Assembly: GCF_000253255.1 (NCBI RefSeq)
Contig: NC_015580.1
Location: forward strand, 88,501-152,500
Source of the DNA: Novosphingobium sp. PP1Y
GTDB lineage: Bacteria > Pseudomonadota > Alphaproteobacteria > Sphingomonadales > Sphingomonadaceae
Direction of reading: 5' to 3'
DNA length: 64,000 bases
The notes under the pieces: model-generated
The model's input: only the letters and a program-made list of their open reading frames with translations
Database searches by the model: none
Told to the model about the DNA's origin: nothing
Position numbers and translations under genes: made by a program
Shown: piece by piece, positions 29,792 to 38,425 of the stretch
Layout of the letters: each line of letters starts with the position of its first letter
How positions within the stretch are numbered: position 1 is the first letter of the stretch

Positions 29792-30661
29792 TCAGCGCGA
29801 GGGTACCGGCTTCTCGCCCGAGTAGTCATAGAAGCCCTTGCCGGACTTGCGACCGTACCAGCCTGCCTCGACGTACTTCTGCAGCAGCGGGGCGGGACGG
29901 TACTTGGGGTCGCCGGTGGTCGCGTGGAATACCTTCATGATCTCGTAGAGAGTGTCGAGCCCGACGAAGTCGGAAAGGGTAAGCGGGCCCATCGGGTGAT
30001 TGAGGCCGATCTTGCAGCCTGCATCGATGTCCTCGACCGAGCCCAGTCCCTCGCCCAGAACGAAGATCGCCTCGTTGAGCATCGGGCACAGGATGCGGTT
30101 GACGACGAAGCCGGGAGCGTCCCCGGCCAGTACGACCGTCTTGCCCAAGTTCTCGCCGAAGGCCTTCATGCGCTCGGTGGTGTCCTGTGAGGTGGCAAGG
30201 CCGGGGATCACTTCGACGAGGCCCATGACCGGGACCGGGTTGAAGAAGTGCAGGCCGCAGAAGCGCGTCGGATCGGGCGACTGGGCAGCCATGCGGGTGA
30301 TCGGAATGGAACTGGTGTTGGAGGCCATGATCGCGCCGTCCTTCAGCACCTTGCCGGCGGCTTCGAAGATCCTGGCCTTGATGTCCTCGCGCTCGGTTGC
30401 GGCCTCGATGATGAGGTCGCAGCCCGACATCGCGGCATAGTCGGCAACCGGGGTGATGCGCGCCAGCAGGGCGTCGGCATCCGCCTGCGTCATCTTCTCC
30501 TTGGCGACGAGCCGGGACAGGCCCTTGGCAATGCCTGCCTTGCCCTTCTCGGCATTCTCGAGCGAGATGTCGGTCAGGATGACGTCCATGCCCTTGCTCG
30601 CGACGGTCTGGGCGATGCCCGAACCCATGATACCTGCACCGATGATACCGACTGACTGCAC
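29792..30661 (-). CDS. 3-hydroxybutyryl-CoA dehydrogenase
   Basis: NAD(P)-dependent oxidation of short-chain (S)-3-hydroxyacyl-CoA, 289 residues. The Rossmann motif is GAGIMGSGIAQ (Gly8-x-Gly10-x2-Gly13). The active-site region includes SNTSSIPIT, the catalytic His in GLHFFNPVPVMGLVEVI, and APGFVVNRI. The C-terminal dimerisation domain carries NHPMGPLTLSDFVGLD. I placed the start at a GTG (30661) because GAGGAG lies eight bases upstream and the Rossmann fold begins at residue 4. Likely roles are butanoate/PHB metabolism or short-chain beta-oxidation. It lies about 85 bases downstream of the cobalamin adenosyltransferase, probably in the same direction of read-through. Confidence 0.93.
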   Translation of the reverse strand: MQSVGIIGAGIMGSGIAQTVASKGMDVILTDISLENAEKGKAGIAKGLSRLVAKEKMTQADADALLARITPVADYAAMSGCDLIIEAATEREDIKARIFEAAGKVLKDGAIMASNTSSIPITRMAAQSPDPTRFCGLHFFNPVPVMGLVEVIPGLATSQDTTERMKAFGENLGKTVVLAGDAPGFVVNRILCPMLNEAIFVLGEGLGSVEDIDAGCKIGLNHPMGPLTLSDFVGLDTLYEIMKVFHATTGDPKYRPAPLLQKYVEAGWYGRKSGKGFYDYSGEKPVPSR

Positions 30662-30747
30662 CGAAAGTCTCCTCTGATGATCCCAATTCGGCGGTTGCCT
30701 AGCGGGATTGTCGCTCAGAAGGAACCTAGTCTTGGGATTAGCCGCGC

Positions 30748-31317
30748 CTAGCGGTTCTGGCCGGGCACCCAGAGCACGTCGTCGGCGCCGTTGGCGTTCA
30801 CTGCCCGGGCGAGGACGAAGAGATAGTCGCTCAACCGGTTGATGTAGGCCAGAGCCGCGGGGTTGGCGGGTTCCGCTGCAGCGAGCGCGGCGGCCCGGCG
30901 TTCTGCTGACCGGGCGGAGGCACGGGCGATGTGGACCCGCGCTGCGGCTTCGCTGCCGCCGGGCAGGATGAAGCTTTTCAGCGGGGCGATGTGTTCGTTG
31001 ATGGAGTCGATCTGCCTTTCGAGCCATTCGACCTGCGAAGGCACGATGCGCAGCGTCATCTCGCCGGGGGTGAAGTCGTCACCGGGCGTGGCAAGGTCGG
31101 CTCCCAGGTCGAACAGGTCGTTCTGGATTCGGGTGAGAGCCCCGGCATGCGGCGTATCGCCCAGGGCGCACAGGGCAAGGCCGATGGCGCAATTGGCTTC
31201 GTCCACCGCGCCGATGGCTTCCATGCGGGCAGCATGCTTGGGTAGCCGCGAGCCGTCGACAAGGCCCGTCGTGCCGTCATCGCCGGTGCGGGTATAGATC
31301 CTGTTGAGCCTGACCAA
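30748..31317 (-). CDS. Cob(I)alamin adenosyltransferase, PduO type
   Basis: Transfers the adenosyl group of ATP to cob(I)alamin to make adenosylcobalamin. It is 189 residues. Family motifs are the N-terminal IYTRTGDDGTTGLVDGSR, which binds ATP, the central VDEANCAIG, and the C-terminal helix NRLSDYLFVLARAVN. The start appears to be TTG at 31317, giving MVRLNRIYTRTGDD, the usual N-terminus; I see no ATG in frame nearby. It follows the twin-TM gene by 16 bases, so gluQ, twin-TM and this gene likely form an operon. Confidence 0.93.
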   Translation of the reverse strand: MVRLNRIYTRTGDDGTTGLVDGSRLPKHAARMEAIGAVDEANCAIGLALCALGDTPHAGALTRIQNDLFDLGADLATPGDDFTPGEMTLRIVPSQVEWLERQIDSINEHIAPLKSFILPGGSEAAARVHIARASARSAERRAAALAAAEPANPAALAYINRLSDYLFVLARAVNANGADDVLWVPGQNR

Positions 31318-31333
31318 GGTCGTCGAACGGTTC

Positions 31334-31567
31334 TTAGCGCGCCATCGCCAGCAGCAGGGCGCAGACGAGGACTGCGGCTGCCTGGTACTTGATGCGATTG
31401 AACATCATCTTGTTCTGCAACAGCTGGTTGGGCGTCGCTCCGACCGCGTCCGGATCGCGGTTGAGGTCTTCCTTCGTGCTGTTGATGAACGCGACGATGC
31501 CGCGCACCAGGCTGACGACGACCATGATCATCAGCACGATGATAATGGGGACAAGAATATAGCTCAT
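31334..31567 (-). CDS. Twin-transmembrane (HIG1-like) small protein
   Basis: A 77-residue inner-membrane protein with two helices, residues 2-24 (SYILVPIIIVLMIMVVVSLVRG) and 58-76. They are joined by a polar loop containing NQLLQNKMMFNRIKYQ. This layout is typical of the short 'twin transmembrane' or HIG1-domain proteins of Alphaproteobacteria, some of which associate with cytochrome oxidase supercomplexes. Its ATG overlaps the gluQ stop by four bases, so it is translationally coupled to gluQ. The function here is not established. Confidence 0.8.
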   Translation of the reverse strand: MSYILVPIIIVLMIMVVVSLVRGIVAFINSTKEDLNRDPDAVGATPNQLLQNKMMFNRIKYQAAAVLVCALLLAMAR

Positions 31568-32409
31568 GACTCGCTATCTAGGCCTCCGCAGAGCGAAATA
31601 CCAGTCGGGAACCGGTGGGCGCGCAAGGCATCCGCCAGGGCGCGGCCATCTTCGCCCGCCCGCCTGCGATCGCCCAGCGAGGGTGATCCGCGGCGCTTGG
31701 CCAGCTTCCTGCCGCCGGGTTCGACCAGCAGGGCATGGTGGTGCCAGGTCGGAACCGGCAGTTCCAGCAGCGCCTGCAACATTCGGTGAACGTGGCTTGC
31801 CGCGAAAAGGTCCGCGCCGCGGGTGACGAGGGTGATGCCGTCCGCAGCATCGTCGAGCGTGGCGGCGAGGTGATAGCTGGCGGGCAGGTCCTTGCGCAGC
31901 AGGACGACATCACCGAACCGCTCGGGCTGGGCAATCTGCGCGCCTGCCAGTTCGTCGACCCAGGTGAGCGGGCCTGCCAGTGCGGTGGCCCGGGCTACGT
32001 CGAGCCGCCAGGCTGCGCCCTCGGGATCCACCGCGCGGTCGCGGCAGGTGCCGGGATAAATGGGACCGTCAGGTCCGCTGCCGGTTGCGGCGGCTGCAAT
32101 CTCGGCGCGGGTGCAGCGGCACGGATAGAGCAGGCCCATGCGCTTGAGCGCTTCCCCGGCCTCTATGTAGCGGTCGAGGCGGCGGGACTGGTACACGACC
32201 TCGCCGTCCCACGGCAGGCCGAGCCACTCGAGGTCGCGGAAGAACTCGTCGACGAATTCGGGGCGGCTGCGCGCGCCGTCGATGTCCTCGATGCGCAGCA
32301 GGAATTGCCCGCCCCTTTCGCGCGCAAGGTCATGGGCGACCACGGCGGCAAAGGCGTGACCAAGGTGCAGCGGGCCGTTGGGGCTGGGGGCAAAGCGTGT
32401 GCGGAACAT
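31564..32409 (-). CDS. gluQ: Glutamyl-Q tRNA(Asp) synthetase
   Basis: GluRS paralogue that glutamylates the queuosine at position 34 of tRNA-Asp. It is 281 residues, about the size of the catalytic domain alone, and lacks the anticodon-binding half of GluRS. The class I motif is FAPSPNGPLHLGHAFAA near the N-terminus. The zinc site is CRCTRAEI with a later Tyr-x3-Cys (YPGTCRD). The KMSKS equivalent is reduced to KLAKRRG, as expected in this family. ATG at 32409. The frame is open upstream, but the class I motif must lie near the start. Confidence 0.92.
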   Translation of the reverse strand: MFRTRFAPSPNGPLHLGHAFAAVVAHDLARERGGQFLLRIEDIDGARSRPEFVDEFFRDLEWLGLPWDGEVVYQSRRLDRYIEAGEALKRMGLLYPCRCTRAEIAAAATGSGPDGPIYPGTCRDRAVDPEGAAWRLDVARATALAGPLTWVDELAGAQIAQPERFGDVVLLRKDLPASYHLAATLDDAADGITLVTRGADLFAASHVHRMLQALLELPVPTWHHHALLVEPGGRKLAKRRGSPSLGDRRRAGEDGRALADALRAHRFPTGISLCGGLDSES

Positions 32410-32576
32410 TGCGGGGAATGTCCTAACCGCATTGGCGCGTGCGACAAGGTGCGTTCGCAAGCTGTGGATTGTCGATTATACTGCATCGCACGCAGGCTTG
32501 ACGGCGACTCGCGCAAATGCTGGATTACCGGCATGCGCTGCCATCAAACCGTAATGACGGCCTGCGACAGGAGGCC

Positions 32577-33185
32577 ATGCTCAAGTCGGAGCTGATCGAG
32601 CGCGCGGCCCGTTTCCGCAGCGCGGAGGAAGATCCCTCCCGAAGTCTTTCGGACTGCCCTGCGCTGGTTCTCAATGCGGATTACACACCGCTCTCCTACT
32701 ACCCCTTAAGCCTCTGGCCCTGGCAGACCGCGATCAAGGCGGTCGTGCTGGAAAGGGTCGATATCGTCAGCAGTTACGACCGCGCGGTGCACAGCCCGAG
32801 CTGGACGATGCAGATCCCCTCGGTGATCGCGCTGCGGCAATATGTGAAGCCTTCGGAATTTCCGGCCTTCACCCGCTTCAACCTGTTCCTGCGCGATCGC
32901 TTCAGCTGCCAGTACTGCGGCAGCCCGCATAACCTGACCTTCGACCATGTGATCCCGCGCCGCCTGGGCGGCCGGACGAGCTGGGAAAACATCCTCACTG
33001 CCTGCGCCCCGTGCAATCTCAAGAAAGGCGGGCGCACGCCCAAGCAGGCGAACATGCCGCCGCTGGTGCCGCCGATCCGGCCGACGAGCTGGCAGTTGCA
33101 GGAACGGGGCAAGGGATTCCCGCCCAACTACCTGCACGAGACCTGGCGGGACTGGCTTTACTGGGATATCGAACTGGAAGAATAG
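32577..33185 (+). CDS. HNH endonuclease family protein
   Basis: A 202-residue protein with a C-terminal HNH domain. Cys111-x2-Cys114 (CQYCG) and C143-x2-C146 (CAPCNLKKGG) form the zinc site, and Asp123-His124 (TFDHVIPRRLGG) and Asn138 supply the beta-beta-alpha-metal catalytic triad. The N-terminal 100 residues (ALVLNADYTPLSYYPLSLWPW) are conserved in this small stand-alone alphaproteobacterial family. The ATG at 32577 has a perfect AGGAGG upstream. The frame is open to 32517, but those residues are not supported. The biological role of this chromosomal family is unknown to me, and no restriction or phage genes are near. Confidence 0.9.
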   Translation: MLKSELIERAARFRSAEEDPSRSLSDCPALVLNADYTPLSYYPLSLWPWQTAIKAVVLERVDIVSSYDRAVHSPSWTMQIPSVIALRQYVKPSEFPAFTRFNLFLRDRFSCQYCGSPHNLTFDHVIPRRLGGRTSWENILTACAPCNLKKGGRTPKQANMPPLVPPIRPTSWQLQERGKGFPPNYLHETWRDWLYWDIELEE

Positions 33186-33209
33186 TGCCTTGCCCTGCTG
33201 GGCGCAGCG

Positions 33210-35099
33210 TCAGCCCATCTTCTTGAGCAGCCACCCGAAATTGCCGCCGCCCCGCGATACGAGGCCCTGGACGACGAGTTGCTGCGTCGCCTGGGGACGG
33301 CCATGGCCGTCGACCCACAGCGAATCCTCGATCGAGACATCGCCGCCGCCGCTGCGGAATTGCCAGTAGCTGCCATCGGGCAGTGCAAGGCCCGCGCCCT
33401 GGCCATCGTCGGTGAGGGCGACGTCGATTTCGGGGCCGAGGTGGAAGCGCAGCGCATAGCCGACCTTGCCCCGCTTCCCCTTGCGACCCGAGGGCAGGAG
33501 CAGGTCTTCGCCGCGCAGTTCCGTCCCGTCGTCGCGCAGGATGAGGATGCGGCGGTGAGTCAGGCCATAACGCGCGGCATAGCCGTTGTGGCTGGCTTCG
33601 AGCCGGGTGGCGTTCGAGCCGTTTTCGTTCTGCAGCGTCTTGCGGTCGATATCGACCTGGCTGACACCCGATCCGATCATGCCGTTGATCAGGATCGCGG
33701 TGGAATTGGCATCGTCGATGGTCAGGGTCGAATGCGCCGCCGTCGCGCGCAGGCCCTGTTCGAGGCGGACCGGTACCAGCCCGCCGCCGCTGGCAGCGCC
33801 GCCGCAATTGACGATCAGGCGGTGGCCGCCGTGCGACATCTCGAAGGCGAGGGTCGAGGCGCAGCCGTAGCGGGCATGGCTCGGCATCGGCGGAGGCGCG
33901 GTGTCGAACAGCAGGATGGTCTTCTGGGCGACGGCGCGCTGGTAGCCCCACTGGCGCACGTCGCGCAAAGGACGGGTCCTCACGCCGCTGGCGGCAACCA
34001 GAGCGCTGACGTCATCGCCGTTGATCGCCCAGGCGCCCTGCCAGCTTCCCAGCGAACCGTCGCCATGGGTCAAGGCAAGGAGCGGCGGCACGAGCATTTC
34101 GATCACCCGCTCGATCGCGTCTGGCGGATCACGCCGGGTGGCCTGGTAGCAGTTGCGCAGGCGCACCAGCAGCGCGATCGATTCCATCTGTGCCAGCGGA
34201 CTGCGCGACAGCACGCCGCCGTCGTCGCCCATCAGTTCGCCCAGCGCACGGATCAGGCCGGCTTCGCCGTAGAGGCGCCGCGGACGACCGTCGGGAAGGA
34301 GCAGACCGGCGGCGATCACCGCGCACCAGCCGGCCACTTCGGCAAGGCCGTCCTCGGCGTGGTGGACCTGCCGGTCGAGCCAGCGCGCGGTTTCGTTGAT
34401 GTGGCGCAGGGTGCGCAGGCGCAGGGCCTTCTCGCCGGAAAGGATCAGCGGCGCATGGACCAGCCAGTTCATCAACCGCATGCCGGTGTGGCCGACATTC
34501 CATGCAGGCCCCTTGCCGGGCTTGGCCGGCGGTTTGGGGTTGGCCTGGAGCCATGACGTCAGGATCCGCTCGGCTACCGGAACGCCCTGTTCGCGCGGGG
34601 CGCAGGCTTCGAGATCGGTCAGCCACGAGAAGCTGTGGACCACCGATTCCAGAGGCGGCGTGACCCGCGCGGCACCATGGAAATCGACCTGCGCGATCGG
34701 CGTCTTGGCACCGTGGACCAGGAAATGCCCCGCGCGCAGGGCCGTTCCGGCGATGCGGTTGCCCGGTACGGTGTTGTTCACCGTGGCCAGCAACCGCGTC
34801 TTCGATTTCTTGCCCATCGGTGCGGTCAGCATCGTGCCCGGCACGCCAAGGCGATAGGCGAACCGGATCAGGCGTTCGCCTGCCCCCACGGCCGGCGGCG
34901 AGAAGTCGACGAGCGCCAGGGCGCGCCCCGGCTCGATCTGCTCGCCGGTCGCCACGGGCGCGTCCTCGCGCAGCTGAGGGGCAGGCGTTTCGTCCACCGT
35001 CTTGTTCACGACACCCACTTCGGTTGCTTCAGCCAGTGGAATGGCCCGGTCTTCATCCGGGTTCCAGGTCTGCGAACCGTTGTGCGTGTCCAGTGTCAC
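33210..35099 (-). CDS. Heparinase II/III family protein
   Basis: A 629-residue polysaccharide-lyase-like protein. The N-terminal half is an alpha/alpha-toroid region (MRLMNWLVHAPLILSGEKALRL ends near residue 225, split here by context). The C-terminal half is the heparinase II/III beta-sandwich (SHGGHRLIVNCGGAASGGG, HSTLTIDDANSTAILIN, HNGYAARYGLTHRRIL). The family cleaves uronic-acid-containing polymers. No signal peptide is seen; the first 65 residues are polar and acidic. The GTG start at 35099 lies four bases after the rpe stop, so rpe and this gene are one operon. Rpe next to a heparinase-like gene is a conserved alphaproteobacterial arrangement, and the substrate is unknown. Confidence 0.85.
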   Translation of the reverse strand: MTLDTHNGSQTWNPDEDRAIPLAEATEVGVVNKTVDETPAPQLREDAPVATGEQIEPGRALALVDFSPPAVGAGERLIRFAYRLGVPGTMLTAPMGKKSKTRLLATVNNTVPGNRIAGTALRAGHFLVHGAKTPIAQVDFHGAARVTPPLESVVHSFSWLTDLEACAPREQGVPVAERILTSWLQANPKPPAKPGKGPAWNVGHTGMRLMNWLVHAPLILSGEKALRLRTLRHINETARWLDRQVHHAEDGLAEVAGWCAVIAAGLLLPDGRPRRLYGEAGLIRALGELMGDDGGVLSRSPLAQMESIALLVRLRNCYQATRRDPPDAIERVIEMLVPPLLALTHGDGSLGSWQGAWAINGDDVSALVAASGVRTRPLRDVRQWGYQRAVAQKTILLFDTAPPPMPSHARYGCASTLAFEMSHGGHRLIVNCGGAASGGGLVPVRLEQGLRATAAHSTLTIDDANSTAILINGMIGSGVSQVDIDRKTLQNENGSNATRLEASHNGYAARYGLTHRRILILRDDGTELRGEDLLLPSGRKGKRGKVGYALRFHLGPEIDVALTDDGQGAGLALPDGSYWQFRSGGGDVSIEDSLWVDGHGRPQATQQLVVQGLVSRGGGNFGWLLKKMG

Positions 35100-35103
35100 C
35101 GTG

Positions 35104-35781
35104 TCAGTCCGTATTGTCCGGGGCGAGGCCCTTCAGCGTCCGGATGTTGGACGCATATTTCGTGGGGCCGCCGCGGAAGGTGGCGGAGCCAGCCACCAGC
35201 ACATCGGCGCCTGCGGAGACGCACAGCGGCGCCGTTTTCGCATCGACCCCGCCATCGACTTCGAGGCGGATGTCGCGACCCGACTTGTCGATCATCTTGC
35301 GCACCGCCTCGATCTTGCGAAGCTGGCTGGAGATGAAGCTCTGGCCGCCGAAGCCGGGATTGACGCTCATCACCAGGACGAGGTCGATCTCGTCGATCAG
35401 ATAGTCGAGCATCTTGGCCGGCGTTGCCGGGTTGAGCGAGATTCCGGCCTTCTTGCCGAGGTTCCTGATCGTCTGCACCGTGCGGTGCACGTGCGGGCCT
35501 GCCTCGGGATGGACGGTGATGATGTCCGCGCCGGCATCCGCGAAAGCCTCGAGGTAGCTGTCCACCGGCGAGATCATCAGGTGGACGTCGAAGGTCTTGG
35601 CGGTGTGCGGACGCAGCGCCTTCACCACGGCCGGGCCGATGGTGATGTTGGGCACGAAGTGGCCGTCCATCACGTCGACGTGGATCCAGTCGGCACCCGC
35701 TTCGTCAATGGCGCGCACTTCCTCGCCCAGGCGCGAATAGTCTGCGGACAGGATCGAGGGCGAGATCAGGGGGGCAGTCAT
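35104..35781 (-). CDS. rpe: Ribulose-phosphate 3-epimerase
   Basis: Interconverts ribulose-5-phosphate and xylulose-5-phosphate in the pentose phosphate pathway. It is a 225-residue TIM barrel. Catalytic and metal-binding motifs are SPSILSADYSRLG, WIHVDVMDGHFVPN, FDVHLMI, VLVMSVNPGFGGQ and EVDGGVDAKTA, with the phosphate-binding VAGSATF near the end. It is followed after four bases by the heparinase-like gene. The AT-richer region 35782-36156 upstream is shared with a divergent secreted protein. Confidence 0.96.
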   Translation of the reverse strand: MTAPLISPSILSADYSRLGEEVRAIDEAGADWIHVDVMDGHFVPNITIGPAVVKALRPHTAKTFDVHLMISPVDSYLEAFADAGADIITVHPEAGPHVHRTVQTIRNLGKKAGISLNPATPAKMLDYLIDEIDLVLVMSVNPGFGGQSFISSQLRKIEAVRKMIDKSGRDIRLEVDGGVDAKTAPLCVSAGADVLVAGSATFRGGPTKYASNIRTLKGLAPDNTD

Positions 35782-36156
35782 GGGGAAATCGAGGCTCCTT
35801 GGCTAACGATGAATAAAGCACCAGATATTGTGCGGACAAGGACGAGGAAGCCCGTTTTCCACACGCGATATTGGGTCAAGGCCCGAATAGGGACAGTTGC
35901 CGCGATGCGAAATGGGAACTTCGCTGGCCGGGTCGGATTTTTCTTCGCTATGCGTCCTTGCGCAAAACTGCCGCCTGTCTGGCAGCTTGCGCGACAATTC
36001 AGTTCGCATTCACGGCGGTCAGGCCAGATTGGCGCCAAGAATAAGGTGGAGATGACATTGCCTTGCTCTTGCGGCAATACCGCCGCGAATGGAGCGAAAT
36101 CAGTCCATTACATGGAAGCGGAAATGAACACGACCTTCCCGAAGGGATCGATCGGA
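35782..36156. other. Divergent intergenic region with a stem-loop
   Basis: 375 bases between rpe (minus) and the DUF2141 gene (plus), with no supported gene. The most visible structure is a near-perfect hairpin: GCGCAA-aa-CTGCC (35960-35972) pairs with GGCAG-c-TTGCGC (35981-35992) around an 8-base loop, with no T-run. It could be a regulatory stem in the DUF2141 leader or an operator. I see no convincing -35/-10 pair. Confidence 0.45.
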
Positions 36157-36648
36157 ATGAAGAAACGACTGACTGCAGTATTCGGCGCTCTCGCCGCGAT
36201 CGGCCTGGCGACGGCTTCGCCGGCCCTTGCGCAGTACCGCAATGAAATTCGCAACGACATGAGCCATTGTACTGCGGGCTCCGGCCCGGCGGTCATGGTA
36301 ACCGTCGATGGCGTCAAGGCGTCGCAGGGCAAGCTGCGCATCCAGAGCTACCGGGCCAATTCGTCGGAGTGGCTGGCAAAGGGCAAGTGGCTCTCCCGCA
36401 TCGAGGTTCCGGCCAAGGCCGGCACGATGACCTTCTGCCTGCCCGTGCCTGACGCGGGCACCTACGGCATTGCCGTGCGCCACGACCTCAACGGCAACGG
36501 CAAGACCGACATCATGAGCGACGGCGGCGGCATGTCGAACAACCCGTCGATCAACATCTTCAACCTCGGCAAGCCGAGCTACACCAAGGTCGGCGTTCCC
36601 GTCGGCGACACCGTGAAGTCGATCCGGATCGAGATGAAGTACATGTGA
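36157..36648 (+). CDS. Secreted DUF2141 domain protein
   Basis: A 163-residue exported protein. A classic signal peptide spans residues 1-25 (MKKRLTAVFGALAAIGLATA then SPALA), with cleavage before Gln26. The mature part is a DUF2141-type beta domain with two cysteines (HCTAGSG and FCLPVPD) that could form a disulfide. It has an Asp/Asn-rich turn, HDLNGNGKTDIMSDGGGMSNN, characteristic of the family. I chose the ATG at 36157 because the signal peptide starts there; ATG at 36124 in frame is an alternative. It is monocistronic. Its function is unknown, and the family often co-occurs with carotenoid or outer-membrane genes. Confidence 0.85.
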   Translation: MKKRLTAVFGALAAIGLATASPALAQYRNEIRNDMSHCTAGSGPAVMVTVDGVKASQGKLRIQSYRANSSEWLAKGKWLSRIEVPAKAGTMTFCLPVPDAGTYGIAVRHDLNGNGKTDIMSDGGGMSNNPSINIFNLGKPSYTKVGVPVGDTVKSIRIEMKYM

Positions 36649-36723
36649 TCGGCGTGCCTGCGCGGATAGAAACCTTTCAAGGACTTCCTGCCGCGCATGG
36701 TGCGACCGGGCGCTTTTCCCGGC

Positions 36724-37503
36724 TTACTGCGTGATCTTTCGCGATGCCATGATTTCCCGGGCATCGGCGAGGTCGGCAGGCTTGTCGACGTCGACCGCGG
36801 CCAGGCCGTCGCGCGCGGCGACTAGCCGGGCCTCGATGCCGACCCGGCGGCCCATTCGGGCGATGGCCGCCGCCAGCGTCAGGCGCCCCAGCGCATAGTT
36901 CACCAGCATGCCGATCCCCAGTTTCGCGGCGATCCGCCAGGGACGCTTGCGATCCGCTTCGACCATTTTCCAGGTTCGGATCGCGGCATTGGCGTTGTCG
37001 CGGGCGAGCAAGAACAGGTTGCAGCCCGACCACCAGCCATCGGCGAAGCGCAAGTAGGTACGCTTGCTCCCGGGCATGGCGCGCTCGATCGCCTCGCGCC
37101 GGGCCAGCAGGATGGCGACGTCGGCATTGCCGGGCGTATCGGCGAGAAAATCGGAAACCCATTCCGCACGCAGCAGCGCATGGTCTGAAGTCGTGACCAG
37201 CATCGGCGCGCCCAGCTGCGCAAAACCGGCTTCGACGCTGGCGCTCGGTCCGGCGGCGGCTGGGACGGCCTCACAGCCCAGCTCGGACGCCAGGGCGATT
37301 ACCTGAGCATCGTTCGTCGCCACGGCCAGGCGCGCGATGCCTGCATCCCGCAGCGCGGAGACGACATGGGCGAGCATCGGCCTGCCGTCGATCTCGACAA
37401 GGGCCTTGTGGCTGACGCCTTCGGCGCCGGCTACCGGGTCGGGCACTCCGGGGCGCGATCCGGCAAGAATGAGGGCTGATACAGGGGCTTGGGTGATGCT
37501 CAC
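36724..37503 (-). CDS. MobA-like nucleotidyltransferase domain protein
   Basis: A 259-residue GT-A-fold NTP transferase. The N-terminal signature is a variant loop (LILAGSRPGVPDPV, then VSHKALVEIDGRPML), with a later VTTSDHALL metal/base-binding block. A C-terminal segment (about 175-230) contains hydrophobic stretches (LGIGMLVNYALG). This subgroup activates a sugar- or alcohol-phosphate with CTP, GTP or another NTP; the substrate cannot be read from sequence. The start is a GTG at 37503 that overlaps the preceding gene's stop (GTGA), so this is the third gene of a lipid kinase / Tam41-like / nucleotidyltransferase operon. Confidence 0.8.
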   Translation of the reverse strand: MSITQAPVSALILAGSRPGVPDPVAGAEGVSHKALVEIDGRPMLAHVVSALRDAGIARLAVATNDAQVIALASELGCEAVPAAAGPSASVEAGFAQLGAPMLVTTSDHALLRAEWVSDFLADTPGNADVAILLARREAIERAMPGSKRTYLRFADGWWSGCNLFLLARDNANAAIRTWKMVEADRKRPWRIAAKLGIGMLVNYALGRLTLAAAIARMGRRVGIEARLVAARDGLAAVDVDKPADLADAREIMASRKITQ

Positions 37504-38414
37504 GCGGCTTCTTTGGCGTTGGCGGCTTTTTTCGCACGCCAGACCTGCCAGAGCACGCCGGGTGCTGCAAGCACCGGATGACGCTCGCGCCAGGGCGTAA
37601 GGGCGACATGAATGCCGGTGTGCCTCTCGATCTTCCAGGCGGCATAGCGCGCTGCGCCGTCGAAAGTGGTCGAGGCCTTGAGCAGGCGCATGAAGTTGTA
37701 GGGCTTGCCCATGCGCCGCCGTTTCTTCCACCAGCCAAGCAGGCGAGCCCGGCGGGCGGCGCTCAGTTCGGGGCGGATGACGCTATCGGCAGCGCGGGCG
37801 AAGTCGATCCGTTCGGCCACGAGTGCCAGCGGCAGGAGGCCATCGAAATGGGTGCGGTTGGCAGAGAGGATGGAATCCTCGCGACCGGCTTTCTCGACCC
37901 GGAATTCGGCGGCATAAGTCGCGCGGAACAGGGCGCGCCAATAGTCCTCGGGAGTGCCGGTCTCTGGACCCAGGGCAACCGCCAGCCGGGCGGCGGTCCG
38001 TGCCGCCAGGGCGATGGCCTCGGCCATGGCCGCGCCGGCAGCTTCATCGCGTTGCCATGCCAGGGCGCTGGGCTGGACGAAGCGGGCCCAGATCGTCGTA
38101 TCGAGCAATTCGCCCGAAGCCGCGGCGCGAAACGTCTCGAGCGCCATTGTCGCGACCTTGGCGCGTAGCGTGACGCCGGCATGGTCCCATTCGTGATAGC
38201 TGACGCGCGGCCAGATCTTCTCCAACTGCGCTCCTGCCGTCAGGACGTAGAAATCGAGCACGCCTTCCAGCGAGCCGGTCCTGAGGTTGGAGCCGTAGAA
38301 CAGGACGGCCAGTGCGCCGGCCTCTTTTCCAAGGCGTTCGGCGAAGGCGCGCACTTCGGGTTCGACGGGCCGGTTGAGGGCGGCCGTCACGCGTCCAGCG
38401 AGATCCTCGCTCAT
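37500..38414 (-). CDS. Tam41-like nucleotidyltransferase-fold protein (candidate CDP-lipid synthase)
   Basis: A 304-residue protein usually left as hypothetical. Residues 38-56 read VLFYGSNLRTGSLEGVLDF, which is a nucleotidyltransferase GS-x10-D-h-type motif (Ser42, Asp54). The pattern resembles the YGSG...hDF core of Tam41/Mmp37, the mitochondrial-type CTP:phosphatidate cytidylyltransferase. A following block (LRAKVATMALETF...TTIWARFVQPSAL, about 85-118) parallels Tam41's kYGV...LAGRLQKP region. No membrane helix is visible. It is encoded 11 bases after a DAG/ceramide-kinase-like gene and overlaps the next nucleotidyltransferase, so making a CDP-activated lipid from the kinase product is a coherent hypothesis. 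The family assignment is inference. Confidence 0.6.
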   Translation of the reverse strand: MSEDLAGRVTAALNRPVEPEVRAFAERLGKEAGALAVLFYGSNLRTGSLEGVLDFYVLTAGAQLEKIWPRVSYHEWDHAGVTLRAKVATMALETFRAAASGELLDTTIWARFVQPSALAWQRDEAAGAAMAEAIALAARTAARLAVALGPETGTPEDYWRALFRATYAAEFRVEKAGREDSILSANRTHFDGLLPLALVAERIDFARAADSVIRPELSAARRARLLGWWKKRRRMGKPYNFMRLLKASTTFDGAARYAAWKIERHTGIHVALTPWRERHPVLAAPGVLWQVWRAKKAANAKEAA

Positions 38415-38425
38415 TGCTCAGCGGC

